Assembly: GCA_030433805.1 (NCBI GenBank)
Contig: JARUXA010000002.1
Location: 186,001 to 250,000, forward strand
Source of the DNA: Sphingomonas sp. PsM26
GTDB lineage: Bacteria; Pseudomonadota; Alphaproteobacteria; Sphingomonadales; Sphingomonadaceae
DNA length: 64,000 nt
Direction of reading: 5' to 3'
The translations under genes and the position numbers were made by a program. This document shows, piece by piece, positions 42,612-51,550 of this stretch (its first letter is position 1; each line of letters opens with the position of its first letter). The notes under the pieces were generated by a model. The model was not told the DNA's origin. It ran no database searches and saw only the letters and a list, made by a program, of their open reading frames with translations.

Positions 42612-43520
42612 TCAGCGACCCGCTGGGGCAAACGCTGGTAAACCTCCGACGACGCTCAGAAAGTTGCGCGTCAGTAGCGGTGGCGCGTCTGCGTGGACCA
42701 GCCACATCGCCGATGTCGCGCGATCATCCCGCAAGGGGGTGTAGACCAGACCCGCCGACTGCAGCGACGCGAGCGATTCCGCGATGATCGTCACGCCAAT
42801 GCCGGCGGCCACCAGGCCGAGCAGCGTGGAGACTTCGCGAACATGCTGTGCAACCCGGGGTTCGACGCCGGCGTCGCGCATCAGGTCGAACAGCGCCTCG
42901 GTAAAGCCGCCGCTGCGATCGCTTGCGTAGACCACGAGCGATTGGTCGCCCAGGTCGGACAGATGCAACCCCGCGCGCGTCGCCAGCGGATGATCGGGCC
43001 GCGTCGCGACGACGAGGCGTTCGCGCAGGATCAGTGTCGCGGTGAGGCCTTGCGGCACAACCGGGCTGTCGAAGCTTCGCAGGAAACCGAGGTCGAGATC
43101 ACCGTCCCGGATGGCAGGGATCTGTGCGGTCCCGGCGACTTCATTCAACGACAGTTGAACGTCGGGATAGCGTTGTCGGAACGCGTATAAGGCGGTCGCC
43201 ACCTGCGGGATGAACGGGGCGGAGGCGTTGAAGCCGATGTTCAGCTCGCCGAGTTCACCATTCCCGGCGCGACGCGCGATGAGGACCGCGCGGTCGGCCT
43301 CTGCGAGCGTCCGCCGTGCTGCATCCAGAAACAGCGACCCTGCCGACGTCAGCGCGACCCGTCGGCTGGTACGTTCGAGCAGCACGACCCCCAGTTCGTC
43401 CTCAAGCAATCGGATCTGCTGGCTGAGTGGCGGTTGGGATATGCCGAGATGTGCCGCCGCCCGCGCAAAGTGGAGATCGGTGGCGACCTGGACGAAGTAC
43501 CGGAGATGTCGCAATTCCAT
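42612..43520 (-). CDS. LysR-family transcriptional regulator
   Basis: 302 aa. The N-terminal winged helix-turn-helix (LRYFVQVATDLHFARAAAHLGISQPPLSQQIRLLE) and the effector-binding periplasmic-like domain (from about 90, LNIGFNASAPFIPQVATALYAFRQRYPDV) are typical. LysR regulators usually control the divergent gene, here the RND operon starting at 43708. The 187-base gap carries ATTGA-N13-TCAAT at 43522-43544 and two GTGGAAACAA repeats, all plausible targets. The effector is unknown, perhaps a substrate of the pump. Confidence 0.93.
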   Translation of the reverse strand: MELRHLRYFVQVATDLHFARAAAHLGISQPPLSQQIRLLEDELGVVLLERTSRRVALTSAGSLFLDAARRTLAEADRAVLIARRAGNGELGELNIGFNASAPFIPQVATALYAFRQRYPDVQLSLNEVAGTAQIPAIRDGDLDLGFLRSFDSPVVPQGLTATLILRERLVVATRPDHPLATRAGLHLSDLGDQSLVVYASDRSGGFTEALFDLMRDAGVEPRVAQHVREVSTLLGLVAAGIGVTIIAESLASLQSAGLVYTPLRDDRATSAMWLVHADAPPLLTRNFLSVVGGLPAFAPAGR

Positions 43521-43521
43521 G

Positions 43522-43579
43522 ATTGATATCTATAACGTCTCAATCGACGTGGAAACAATATTAGACTTGGTGGAAACAA
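43522..43579. promoter_or_regulatory. Candidate LysR-binding region between regulator and RND operon
   Basis: An inverted ATTGA-N13-TCAAT at 43522-43544 has the layout of a LysR box. Two direct repeats GTGGAAACAA at 43549-43558 and 43570-43579 are 21 bases apart start to start, two helical turns. They sit just upstream of the LysR start in the divergent gap. Role inferred from position and symmetry only. Confidence 0.5.
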
Positions 43580-43707
43580 AGACCGAATGGTGCGGTGCGT
43601 CATCGCAACCGGTGGCGTGCAACCTTTCATCAGGCGTCCTCCCCAGGCATGACCGATCGCTCCCAGCGCGGGTCCTTTGCGGGCCAGATTCACGATAGAG
43701 GCACCGC

Positions 43708-46700
43708 ATGATCGGGATCGTACGCGTCGCGCTGGCACGCCCGCTGACCTTCATCGTGATGGCGATCCTGATCGCGATCGTCGGCATCCTTGCGGCGGTT
43801 CGGACCCCGGTCGACATCTTCCCCGATATCCGCGTGCCCGTGATCGCGACCGCTTGGCAGTATAGCGGTCTTTCCCCCGATGAGATGTCGGGGCGGATCA
43901 TCACCCCGTTCGAACGCGTGCTGACCACGACGGTCAACGACATCGACCATATCGAAAGCCAGTCGCTCCCCGGGATCGGGGTGGTGAAGATCTATTTCCA
44001 GCCGGGTGCCGACGTCCGCACCGCGACCGCGCAGGTCACCTCGGTGTCGCAGACCGTGCTCAAGCAGTTGCCGCCGGGCGTCACGCCGCCGTTGGTGCTC
44101 AATTACAGCGCTTCGACCGTGCCGATCGTCCAGCTCGCGCTGTCGGGGGTGGGGTTGTCCGAAGGCAAGATGTTCGATCTTGCGGTCAATCAGGTCCGGC
44201 CGGGGCTGGTCACGGTACCGGGCGCGGCGATCCCCTATCCGTCGGGGGGACGGACGCGGCAGATCCAGATCGATCTCGACCCGCTGGCGCTGCAATCGAA
44301 GGGTCTGTCCGCGCAGGACGTCGGCAATGCGATCGCCGCGCAGAACCAGATCAACCCGGCGGGCTTCGCCAAGATCGGTGGTTTCCAGTACAGCGTGCGG
44401 CTGAACAACGCGCCGGGATCGATCGAGGAACTCAACAACATCCCGGTCAAGATCGACAATGGCGCGACGATCTACATGCGCGACGTGGCGCACGTCCGCG
44501 ACGGGTCCGCGCCGCAGACCAACGTCGTCCATGTCGACGGATCGCGCTCGGTGATCATGACCGTGCTCAAGAACGGTGCCACCTCGACGCTCGCGATCGT
44601 GCAGGGGATCAAGGACACGCTGCCAAAGATCCAGGAGACGCTACCACCTGCGCTCAAGATCGTGCCGATCGGCGACCAGTCGCTGTTCGTGAAGGCCGCG
44701 GTCGAGGGTGTCGTCAAGGAAGGCATCATTGCTGCGGCGCTGACGTCGCTGATGATCCTGCTGTTCCTGGGATCGTGGCGGTCGACCGTGATCATCGCGA
44801 TCTCGATCCCGCTCGCGATCCTTGCGGCGATCATCGGACTGGCGGTCACGGGCAACACGCTCAACACGATGACGCTGGGCGGGCTGAGCCTTGCGGTCGG
44901 CATCTTGGTCGACGATGCGACCGTGACGATCGAGAACATCAACTGGCATCTCGAACAGGGCAAGTCGGTGACGCAGTCGATCCTCGACGGCGCGGCGCAG
45001 ATCGTTACCCCGGCGTTCGTTTCGCTGCTGTGCATCTGTATCGTGTTCGTGCCGATGTTCTTCTTGCCCGGCGTGGCGGGGTTCCTGTTCGTGCCGCTCG
45101 CGCTCGCGGTGGTGTTTGCGATGATCGCGTCGTTCATCCTCTCGCGCACGCTGGTGCCGACGATGGCGATGTATCTGCTGAAACCCCACGCGCAGGGGCA
45201 TGAGCATGAGGCGGGGACGCCCGCGTCGCGCAACCCGCTGGTTCGCTTCCAGCGTGGGTTCGAGCATCGCTTCGAACGCTTCCGCCTCAGCTATGGCGGG
45301 ATGCTCGAGCGTGTGCTGGCGGCACCCAAGCCGTTCGTGATCGGCTTCCTTGCGGTGGTGCTGCTGTCGTTCCTGCTGGTCCCGTTCCTCGGGCAGAACT
45401 TCTTCCCGGCGGTCGACGCGGGGCAGATGGCGCTCCACGTCCGCGCGCCGGTCGGCTCGCGGATCGAGCAGACCTCGGCACAGTTCGACCTAATCGAGCG
45501 GCGCATCCGACAGATTATCCCCGCGAACGAGCTGGTCTCGGTGGTCGACAACATCGGGCTGCCGGTCAGCTCGATCAACACGACCTATAACAATTCGGGC
45601 ACGGTCGGCCCGCAGGACGGCGACATTCTGATCCAGCTGTCCAAGGAGCACGCGCCGACTGCGGATTACGTCCGGCAATTGCGCGAGCGCCTGCCGCGCG
45701 ATTTCCCGGGTTCGACCTTCTCGTTCCTGCCCGCCGACATCACCAGCCAGATCCTCAACTTCGGCGCACCCGCGCCGATCGACATCCAGATCTCGGGGAA
45801 GGATGCCACCGCGAACCAGGCCTATGCGCGCAAGATCCTGCGGCGGATCGCCGCGATCCCCGGCGTCGCCGACGCACGCATCCAGCAATCCGCGCGCTAT
45901 CCGCAGCTCAACGTGTCGGTCGATCGCAGCAGGATTGGCCAATATGGCCTGACCGAGCGTGACGTCACGACCAGCGTCGCGAGTTCGCTGGCGGGCACGT
46001 CGCAGACCGCGCCGGTGTTCTTCCTCAGCCCGGAGAATGGCGTGTCCTACCCGGTCGTGGCGCAGGCGCCGGAGTATCGCGTCGGGTCAATGGACGATCT
46101 TGCGAGCATTCCGGTGACGGGTGCCAACGGCAGTTCGCAGGTTCTGGGCGGGATCGGGACGATCGTCCGGTCCAACGGCGCGGCCGTCGTCTCGCACTAT
46201 AACATCGCGCCGGTGACGGACATTTTCGCGACCCCCGCTGGGCGCGATCTGGGTGCAGTCGCCGGCGACATCAACACGGTTCTCGCGGAACTGAAAGGCC
46301 AGGCACCCAAGGGTGCGACCGTCACGCTGCGCGGGCAATATGCGACGATGAACGGGGCGTTCTCAGGGCTCGGGTTCGGGCTGCTCGGCGCGATCGTGCT
46401 GATCTACCTGCTGATCGTCGTCAATTTCCAGAGCTGGCTCGATCCGTTCGTGATCATCACCGCCTTGCCGGGGGCGCTTGCCGGGATCGTGTGGATGCTG
46501 TTCGCGACGGGGACGACGCTGTCGGTCCCGGCGCTGACCGGCGCGATCATGTGCATGGGCGTGGCGACCGCGAACGCGATCCTCGTCGTCAGCTTCGCGC
46601 GCGAGCGGCTCGCAGACCTCGGCGATGCGACCGCCGCCGCGCTCGAGGCGGGGATGACTCGTTTCCGTCCGGTGTTGATGACGGCGCTCGCGATGATCAT

Positions 46701-46902
46701 CGGCATGTTGCCGATGGCACTCGGGCTGGGCGAGGGCGGCGAACAGAATGCGCCGCTCGGGCGCGCGGTGATCGGCGGGCTGCTGGTGGCGACCTTCGCG
46801 ACGCTGTTGTTCGTGCCCGTGGTGTTCAGTCTGGTGCACCGCAAGAAGGCTAATGCTGCGGCTTCGCCATCGAACCCGCATTTGGAGAGTGTGCATGTCT
46901 GA
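43708..46902 (+). CDS. RND efflux permease (AcrB/HAE1 superfamily)
   Basis: 1064 aa inner-membrane pump subunit. TM1 is at about 10-30 (PLTFIVMAILIAIVGILAAV), two large periplasmic loops follow TM1 and TM7, and the central motifs GGLSLAVGILVDDATVTIENI (TM4 proton-relay region) and VTIENINWHLEQG are typical. It is the MdtB/MdtC- or HAE1-like subtype that moves small hydrophobic drugs or metabolites by proton antiport. It opens the three-gene operon and overlaps the adaptor gene by eight bases. Substrate unknown. Confidence 0.95.
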   Translation: MIGIVRVALARPLTFIVMAILIAIVGILAAVRTPVDIFPDIRVPVIATAWQYSGLSPDEMSGRIITPFERVLTTTVNDIDHIESQSLPGIGVVKIYFQPGADVRTATAQVTSVSQTVLKQLPPGVTPPLVLNYSASTVPIVQLALSGVGLSEGKMFDLAVNQVRPGLVTVPGAAIPYPSGGRTRQIQIDLDPLALQSKGLSAQDVGNAIAAQNQINPAGFAKIGGFQYSVRLNNAPGSIEELNNIPVKIDNGATIYMRDVAHVRDGSAPQTNVVHVDGSRSVIMTVLKNGATSTLAIVQGIKDTLPKIQETLPPALKIVPIGDQSLFVKAAVEGVVKEGIIAAALTSLMILLFLGSWRSTVIIAISIPLAILAAIIGLAVTGNTLNTMTLGGLSLAVGILVDDATVTIENINWHLEQGKSVTQSILDGAAQIVTPAFVSLLCICIVFVPMFFLPGVAGFLFVPLALAVVFAMIASFILSRTLVPTMAMYLLKPHAQGHEHEAGTPASRNPLVRFQRGFEHRFERFRLSYGGMLERVLAAPKPFVIGFLAVVLLSFLLVPFLGQNFFPAVDAGQMALHVRAPVGSRIEQTSAQFDLIERRIRQIIPANELVSVVDNIGLPVSSINTTYNNSGTVGPQDGDILIQLSKEHAPTADYVRQLRERLPRDFPGSTFSFLPADITSQILNFGAPAPIDIQISGKDATANQAYARKILRRIAAIPGVADARIQQSARYPQLNVSVDRSRIGQYGLTERDVTTSVASSLAGTSQTAPVFFLSPENGVSYPVVAQAPEYRVGSMDDLASIPVTGANGSSQVLGGIGTIVRSNGAAVVSHYNIAPVTDIFATPAGRDLGAVAGDINTVLAELKGQAPKGATVTLRGQYATMNGAFSGLGFGLLGAIVLIYLLIVVNFQSWLDPFVIITALPGALAGIVWMLFATGTTLSVPALTGAIMCMGVATANAILVVSFARERLADLGDATAAALEAGMTRFRPVLMTALAMIIGMLPMALGLGEGGEQNAPLGRAVIGGLLVATFATLLFVPVVFSLVHRKKANAAASPSNPHLESVHV

Positions 46903-48058
46903 GCGCGGTCAAAGCCGGTCCCTGAAGACCGTCGGGATCGTCGCGGCGGTGGTGGCGGTCGGCATCGTCGGTGCCGGCATCGCGACGCGGTCACAGTCGG
47001 AGAAGAAGCTCGCGGGCTGGACGAGCGCGCAGGCAACGCCGACGGTCGCGGTCATCCACCCCAAGGCCGCCGGAAGCAGCACCGCGCTGACGCTGCCCGC
47101 CACGCTCCAGGCGCTCAACACCGCGCCGATCTATGCGCGGACGAGCGGTTACGTGCGCAAATGGTATGTCGACATCGGCGACAGCGTCCGCGCCGGGCAG
47201 ACGCTCGCGGTGCTCGACGCACCCGAGGTCGATCAGCAACTCGCTGCGGCGCAGGCCGACCTGCAGACCGCGCAGGCGAACCAGCAGCTCGCTGCCTCGA
47301 CCGCGACGCGCTGGCGCAACATGCTGAGCAAGGACGCGGTATCGAAGCAGGAGACCGACGAGAAGATCGGCGACCTGGCGGCCAAGGTCGCGGTGACGAA
47401 TGCGGCGCGCGCCAACGTTTCGCGGTTTCGCTTCACGCAGGGGTTCACGCGGCTGATCGCGCCATTCAGCGGCGTCGTCACGACGCGCTCGACCGACATC
47501 GGTGCGCTCGTCACCGCGGGCACGGCGGCATCGACGCCGTTGTTCACCGTATCGGATGTCCGCCGGATGCGCGCCTATGTCCGCGTCCCACAATCCTATT
47601 CCGCGCAGGTCCATCCCGGTCAGCACGTTGCGCTGACGTTGCCTGAATATGCCGGGCGGACGTTCGATGCTGTGCTCACGCGAACGGCGGGTGCGGTCGA
47701 CCAGCGATCCGGCACGGTGCTGGTGGAAGTGCAGGCGGACAATCAGGACCGCGCGTTGAAGCCGGGAAGTTACGCTCAGGCAAGTTTTCCGGTCATGGGG
47801 GCGAGCGGCGCGATGACGCTCCCAGCCAGTGCATTGATGACGGGGCAGCGCGGCACGCAGGTCGCGCTTGTCGGGCAGGATGGCAAGGCACATCTCAAGA
47901 GCATCCAGATCGGCCAGGACCACGGCGAGACGGTCGAGATCAACGCCGGGCTCAAGGCCAGCGACCGCGTGATCGACAACCCGCCCGATGCGCTGGCCGA
48001 CGGCGATGCGGTCAGCGTGGCGCGGGGCGGCGCGGATGGTGCGCATGCGGCGCGTTAA
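46895..48058 (+). CDS. RND periplasmic adaptor (membrane fusion protein)
   Basis: 387 aa. One N-terminal anchor (VGIVAAVVAVGIVGAGIA), then the lipoyl/barrel-sandwich halves ARTSGYVRKWYVDIGDSVRAGQTLAVLDAPEVDQQL and LIAPFSGVVTTRSTDIGALV enclosing a coiled-coil hairpin with Ala/Gln-rich helices, and a C-terminal beta-barrel. It links the permease to the outer-membrane channel. The ATG at 46895 lies within the last codons of the permease and follows TTGGAGAG, so translation is coupled. It lacks a lipobox, so it is anchored by its membrane helix. Confidence 0.93.
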   Translation: MSERGQSRSLKTVGIVAAVVAVGIVGAGIATRSQSEKKLAGWTSAQATPTVAVIHPKAAGSSTALTLPATLQALNTAPIYARTSGYVRKWYVDIGDSVRAGQTLAVLDAPEVDQQLAAAQADLQTAQANQQLAASTATRWRNMLSKDAVSKQETDEKIGDLAAKVAVTNAARANVSRFRFTQGFTRLIAPFSGVVTTRSTDIGALVTAGTAASTPLFTVSDVRRMRAYVRVPQSYSAQVHPGQHVALTLPEYAGRTFDAVLTRTAGAVDQRSGTVLVEVQADNQDRALKPGSYAQASFPVMGASGAMTLPASALMTGQRGTQVALVGQDGKAHLKSIQIGQDHGETVEINAGLKASDRVIDNPPDALADGDAVSVARGGADGAHAAR

Positions 48059-49457
48059 GGGCTGGCTGCGCACGACGGTCGCATCGGCGGCGCTCGTGGC
48101 GACCGCTGCGTGTTCGGTCGCGCCGGATTACGCGCGCCCTGCCGTCGCTACGCCTACCGCGTACAAGGAGGCTGGCGTCCCCGGCTGGCAGAATGCCGGT
48201 GTCGCCGTGCCGCCGGCAGGGCACTGGTGGGAAGCGTTCGGCGATCCCGTGCTTAGCGCGCTCGAGGGCCGCATAGAGGCTGGCAATGCCGACCTCGCCG
48301 CAGCGGTCGCGCGCTACGATCAGGCGCAGGGATTGCTGCGGCAGGCCCGTGCGGACCGCATCCCGCAAGTCAGCGCGGCGACCGACGTCAGCCGCCAGCG
48401 GCTTTCGGCCGGGCGTCCGCTGTCGCTTGGCAACGCAGCGACCTACACGCTGGGCACGGTCGGTGCGTCGGTCGATTATGAGGTGGATCTGTTCGGGCGC
48501 GTGCGGAACTCGATCCGTTCGGGGCGCGCGAACGTCGCGGCGAGCGCGGCGGACCTTGCCGGCGTGCGGCTCGGGTTGCAGGCGCAACTCGCCAGCGTTT
48601 ATTTCGAGATGCGTGGGCTCGATGCGCGGATCGTGCTGTTGCGTCAGACGGTCGATGCATTCCAGCGTGCGTTCACGCTGACGGACACGCGGCACACCGG
48701 CGGGATCGCGTCGGGGATCGACGTCAGCCGGTCCCAGAACCTATTGTCGAGCGCGCGGGCGGAACTGGAAGCGGTGTCGGTCGACCGCCAGCGCGACGAA
48801 CATGCGATCGCGGTGCTCGTCGGCGACGCACCAGCCGGTTTCGCGATCGGGGTGGTCGAGGCGCAGACCAAACCGCCCGTTGTGCCTGCCGGGCTACCCT
48901 CCGCTTTGCTCGAGCGGCGTCCCGACATCGCTGCCGCCGAGCGCCGGGTGGCGGCGGCGAACGCACGGATCGGGGTCGCGCGGGCTGCGCTGTTCCCGAG
49001 CATTACCCTGGGAGCTTCCGGCGGGTTCGAGGCTGCGAGTGGTGCGCTGTTCAGCGCGGCGAACGGTTTCTGGGCGCTCGGACCGCTCTCGGCCGCAGTT
49101 GCGGTGCTCGATGGGGGCCGCCGCCGTGGCGGCGTCCAGGTTGCGCGGGGCGAGTTCGACGAAGCTGCGGCTACCTATCGGCAGACTGTCCTGGTCGCAT
49201 TCCGCGAAGTCGAGGATGATCTGGCGAGCCAGCGCTTCCTCGCCGCGCAGGAACGCGAACAAAGCCAGGCTGCCGCCGCGGCGGAACATACGCGCGAACT
49301 CGCGTTGATCCGGTATCGCGATGGTGCGGCGGACTATCTCGAGGTCGTGACCGCGCAGACCGCGGCGCTCGATGCCGAGCGGGCGTTGCTCGATGTCCGC
49401 AGTCGGCAACTCCAGACCGCGACCGACCTGATCCGCGCGCTTGGCGGGACGTGGTGA
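48036..49457 (+). CDS. Outer-membrane efflux lipoprotein (NodT/OprM family)
   Basis: 473 aa. The lipobox region VATAACS gives lipid-modified Cys near residue 23. NodT-type motifs include YARPAVATPTAYKEA, HWWEAFGDPVLSALEGRI, DYEVDLFGRVRNSIRSGRAN and, in the second half, RRPDIAAAERRVAAANARIGVARAALFPSITL. It forms the trimeric TolC-like channel of the pump. The ATG at 48036 lies inside the adaptor's last codons; another ATG nine bases later is also possible. It completes the operon. Confidence 0.93.
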   Translation: MVRMRRVKGWLRTTVASAALVATAACSVAPDYARPAVATPTAYKEAGVPGWQNAGVAVPPAGHWWEAFGDPVLSALEGRIEAGNADLAAAVARYDQAQGLLRQARADRIPQVSAATDVSRQRLSAGRPLSLGNAATYTLGTVGASVDYEVDLFGRVRNSIRSGRANVAASAADLAGVRLGLQAQLASVYFEMRGLDARIVLLRQTVDAFQRAFTLTDTRHTGGIASGIDVSRSQNLLSSARAELEAVSVDRQRDEHAIAVLVGDAPAGFAIGVVEAQTKPPVVPAGLPSALLERRPDIAAAERRVAAANARIGVARAALFPSITLGASGGFEAASGALFSAANGFWALGPLSAAVAVLDGGRRRGGVQVARGEFDEAAATYRQTVLVAFREVEDDLASQRFLAAQEREQSQAAAAAEHTRELALIRYRDGAADYLEVVTAQTAALDAERALLDVRSRQLQTATDLIRALGGTW

Positions 49458-49479
49458 TGCGGTCGGTTGCTGCGGCGGC

Positions 49480-50238
49480 TTAACGATAGGTCAGACGGCT
49501 CGCACGGACCATTTCCGCGATCCATCCGGTCAGCAACGTCGAGTAGATCCGCTGATGCTGCGGGTCGCGCATCGCGTGCGTTGCGCCCTGGATGATGCGG
49601 TGGCTGAGCGAATTCGCCTGCCGGAACGCCGCCTGCATCGACAGCAACGCTTCGCGCGGGATTTGTTCGTCCTTCTCCGATTCAACGATCAGCACGTCGC
49701 CGTGGAATTCGGTGCAGGCCGCCAGCGCGCGATCGTTGCCGGGCTGGTGCGGCTGCTGGCGATAGGTACGCACGACCTGCTTATCGAGCTTCGCCTTGGG
49801 GGTGTCCCAATGTTCGTCCGGGTACAGCGCGGGCACCCGCATCGCGAGCCACCGTACCGGCCGTAACGCGGTCAGCAGCATGGCGAGATATCCGCCGTAG
49901 CTCGTCCCCACCACACCGACCGCCGACCGGTCGATCATCGGCTGGGCGACGAGATAGTCATAGGCCGCCAGGACATCGTCGAGACTGTCCTGCCGCGTCA
50001 CCGTATCCTTGTCGGCGCCGCTGTCGGCATGGCCGCGCAGATCGAAGGTGAAGCAGATGCAGCCAAGCCGTGCCAGTTCCTCGGCGTGCCCGAGGTCCTC
50101 CGCCTGATCGCCGCCCCAGCCGTGGATGAACAGGAAGCCCGGCACCGGTGCCTCGGGTTTGAGCAACGTCCCGGCGATTTTCTGACCGCCGACCTGCAAC
50201 GCGACCTTGCCTTCGTCGACCTCGCTCGGGTCGCTCAT
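49480..50238 (-). CDS. Alpha/beta hydrolase linked to the DUF3182 gene
   Basis: 252 aa, no signal peptide. Oxyanion loop FLFIHGWGGDQ, the FDLRGHADSGAD loop and the nucleophile elbow GTSYGGYLAM (Ser about 121) are present; the His is probably in QGATHAMRDPQ near the end. The RGHADSG and TSYGGY pattern resembles dipeptidyl-peptidase/acyl-peptidase-like or BAAT-type hydrolases. Its ATG overlaps the DUF3182 stop by four bases (ATGA), so the two proteins are made together and probably act on related compounds. The substrate is unknown. Confidence 0.85.
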   Translation of the reverse strand: MSDPSEVDEGKVALQVGGQKIAGTLLKPEAPVPGFLFIHGWGGDQAEDLGHAEELARLGCICFTFDLRGHADSGADKDTVTRQDSLDDVLAAYDYLVAQPMIDRSAVGVVGTSYGGYLAMLLTALRPVRWLAMRVPALYPDEHWDTPKAKLDKQVVRTYRQQPHQPGNDRALAACTEFHGDVLIVESEKDEQIPREALLSMQAAFRQANSLSHRIIQGATHAMRDPQHQRIYSTLLTGWIAEMVRASRLTYR

Positions 50239-51386
50239 GCGAGGCGCACCGCATATTTGGTCATCGCCCCCACCACCGGGTCGGTCCCGTGATAATAGAC
50301 GATCGCACCGGTCGGCGGCGTGATCAGGTCATAGACTTCGACCGTCGAGCAGCGGACCGAGTGGGTATGTGGTTCGGCCCGGAGCGCCTCGAATGCGGCG
50401 ATTTCCGCACCGCTGGCACCGCCCACGCGCCATGACTGTTCGAGCACGCCGATCCGGCGGGTTCCCATGTGGTCGGTCCCTTCGATCACATCGTAGTTGC
50501 GACGCGTCAGTTTCACCGTCGGATAGGCGCAATGCGCGGCATGATCGAACATCGCGGCGCATTCGATCGCGCGGACCAGGGACGGCGGAAGATCAAGCGC
50601 CGCGAGCGCGTCCAGATCGCCACGAACGACGCACAGATCCGACCCGCCATAGACTTCGCGACCGTGATGATCGGTCGTGAGATTCTGGCTGCCCCAGTAA
50701 CTAATGCTGTCGTCGCCAAGCTGCACCGACCCCACGCTGTAGGTGACGACATCGGTCAGGTTCGCTTCGAGCACGATGCCATGATGTGCAAGCGTCTCGG
50801 GATCTTCCAGCGCCAGCGCGGCGTCGAGCATGGTCTCGTCGTGGACGACGCTTTGTCCAAGGCCAGCCTTGCCGCATACGTCCTTGATCCGCACCGAACC
50901 GTTCGCCAGCAGCAGCCGTCCCGCTCGTGCCGCATCGTCACGACTGAACGCGGTATAGCCCGATAGCGCGGCATCGCCGATCATGTCCGCCATCATGTCG
51001 GACCAGAGCGTCGGACGATCCGCCGCGGCATCGACCAGCGGGTGCGTGATCGCCTTCGTGCCCACGAAGACCGCGGGCACGATCCCGCCGAGAACCGGCG
51101 TCGTATCGAGCGCCGCGTCGTGCTGCGATCGATCGAGCGTATCGCCCGGTACCAACAGAATGCTTTCGCCTTGCACCGCGCCGGGTGTCTTAGCCGTCAG
51201 TGGGGCGACCCCGAGATAGTCCGCGATCTTCGCCAGCAGACGTTCGCGACCGACACGGTCATGCTCGTTGCCCGACGGTTGATCGCCGTCGGCAAGCGCA
51301 GCGACGCCAGTGTATCGCGGCGCGAACGAATCAGGATATTGGCGTGAGAAAGTCCGGTCCGTACCGACGGATGTCGTCCCGAGCAT
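50235..51386 (-). CDS. DUF3182 family protein, ATP-grasp-like
   Basis: 383 aa. The middle resembles an ATP-grasp ligase: VRIKDVCGKAGLGQSV looks like a lysine plus glycine-loop nucleotide site, then GIVLEANLTDVVTYSVG and YGGSDLCVVRGDLDAL. The C-terminal part has EQSWRVGGASGAEIAAFEAL and YYHGTDPVVGAMTKYAV. I recognise this pattern as DUF3182, whose chemistry is not known; ligation of a carboxylate with ATP is my inference. No membrane segment or signal. It sits between an MHS-type transporter and a hydrolase on one strand, and the family may join or cleave an imported metabolite. Confidence 0.75.
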   Translation of the reverse strand: MLGTTSVGTDRTFSRQYPDSFAPRYTGVAALADGDQPSGNEHDRVGRERLLAKIADYLGVAPLTAKTPGAVQGESILLVPGDTLDRSQHDAALDTTPVLGGIVPAVFVGTKAITHPLVDAAADRPTLWSDMMADMIGDAALSGYTAFSRDDAARAGRLLLANGSVRIKDVCGKAGLGQSVVHDETMLDAALALEDPETLAHHGIVLEANLTDVVTYSVGSVQLGDDSISYWGSQNLTTDHHGREVYGGSDLCVVRGDLDALAALDLPPSLVRAIECAAMFDHAAHCAYPTVKLTRRNYDVIEGTDHMGTRRIGVLEQSWRVGGASGAEIAAFEALRAEPHTHSVRCSTVEVYDLITPPTGAIVYYHGTDPVVGAMTKYAVRLA

Positions 51387-51550
51387 ATCGAATACCTTGC
51401 CACAGAAAGGAACAAGCTGAACGTCTGTTCATCTAAGTGGTTCAGTAACAGTCGTCTTTCGTGCGACATTTATGATTGATCTGGATCGAGTGAGCGGTCG
51501 TTGTTCACCGTTAGATGCGTTTCATGCGACCGAAAATATCGCGGTCGATC

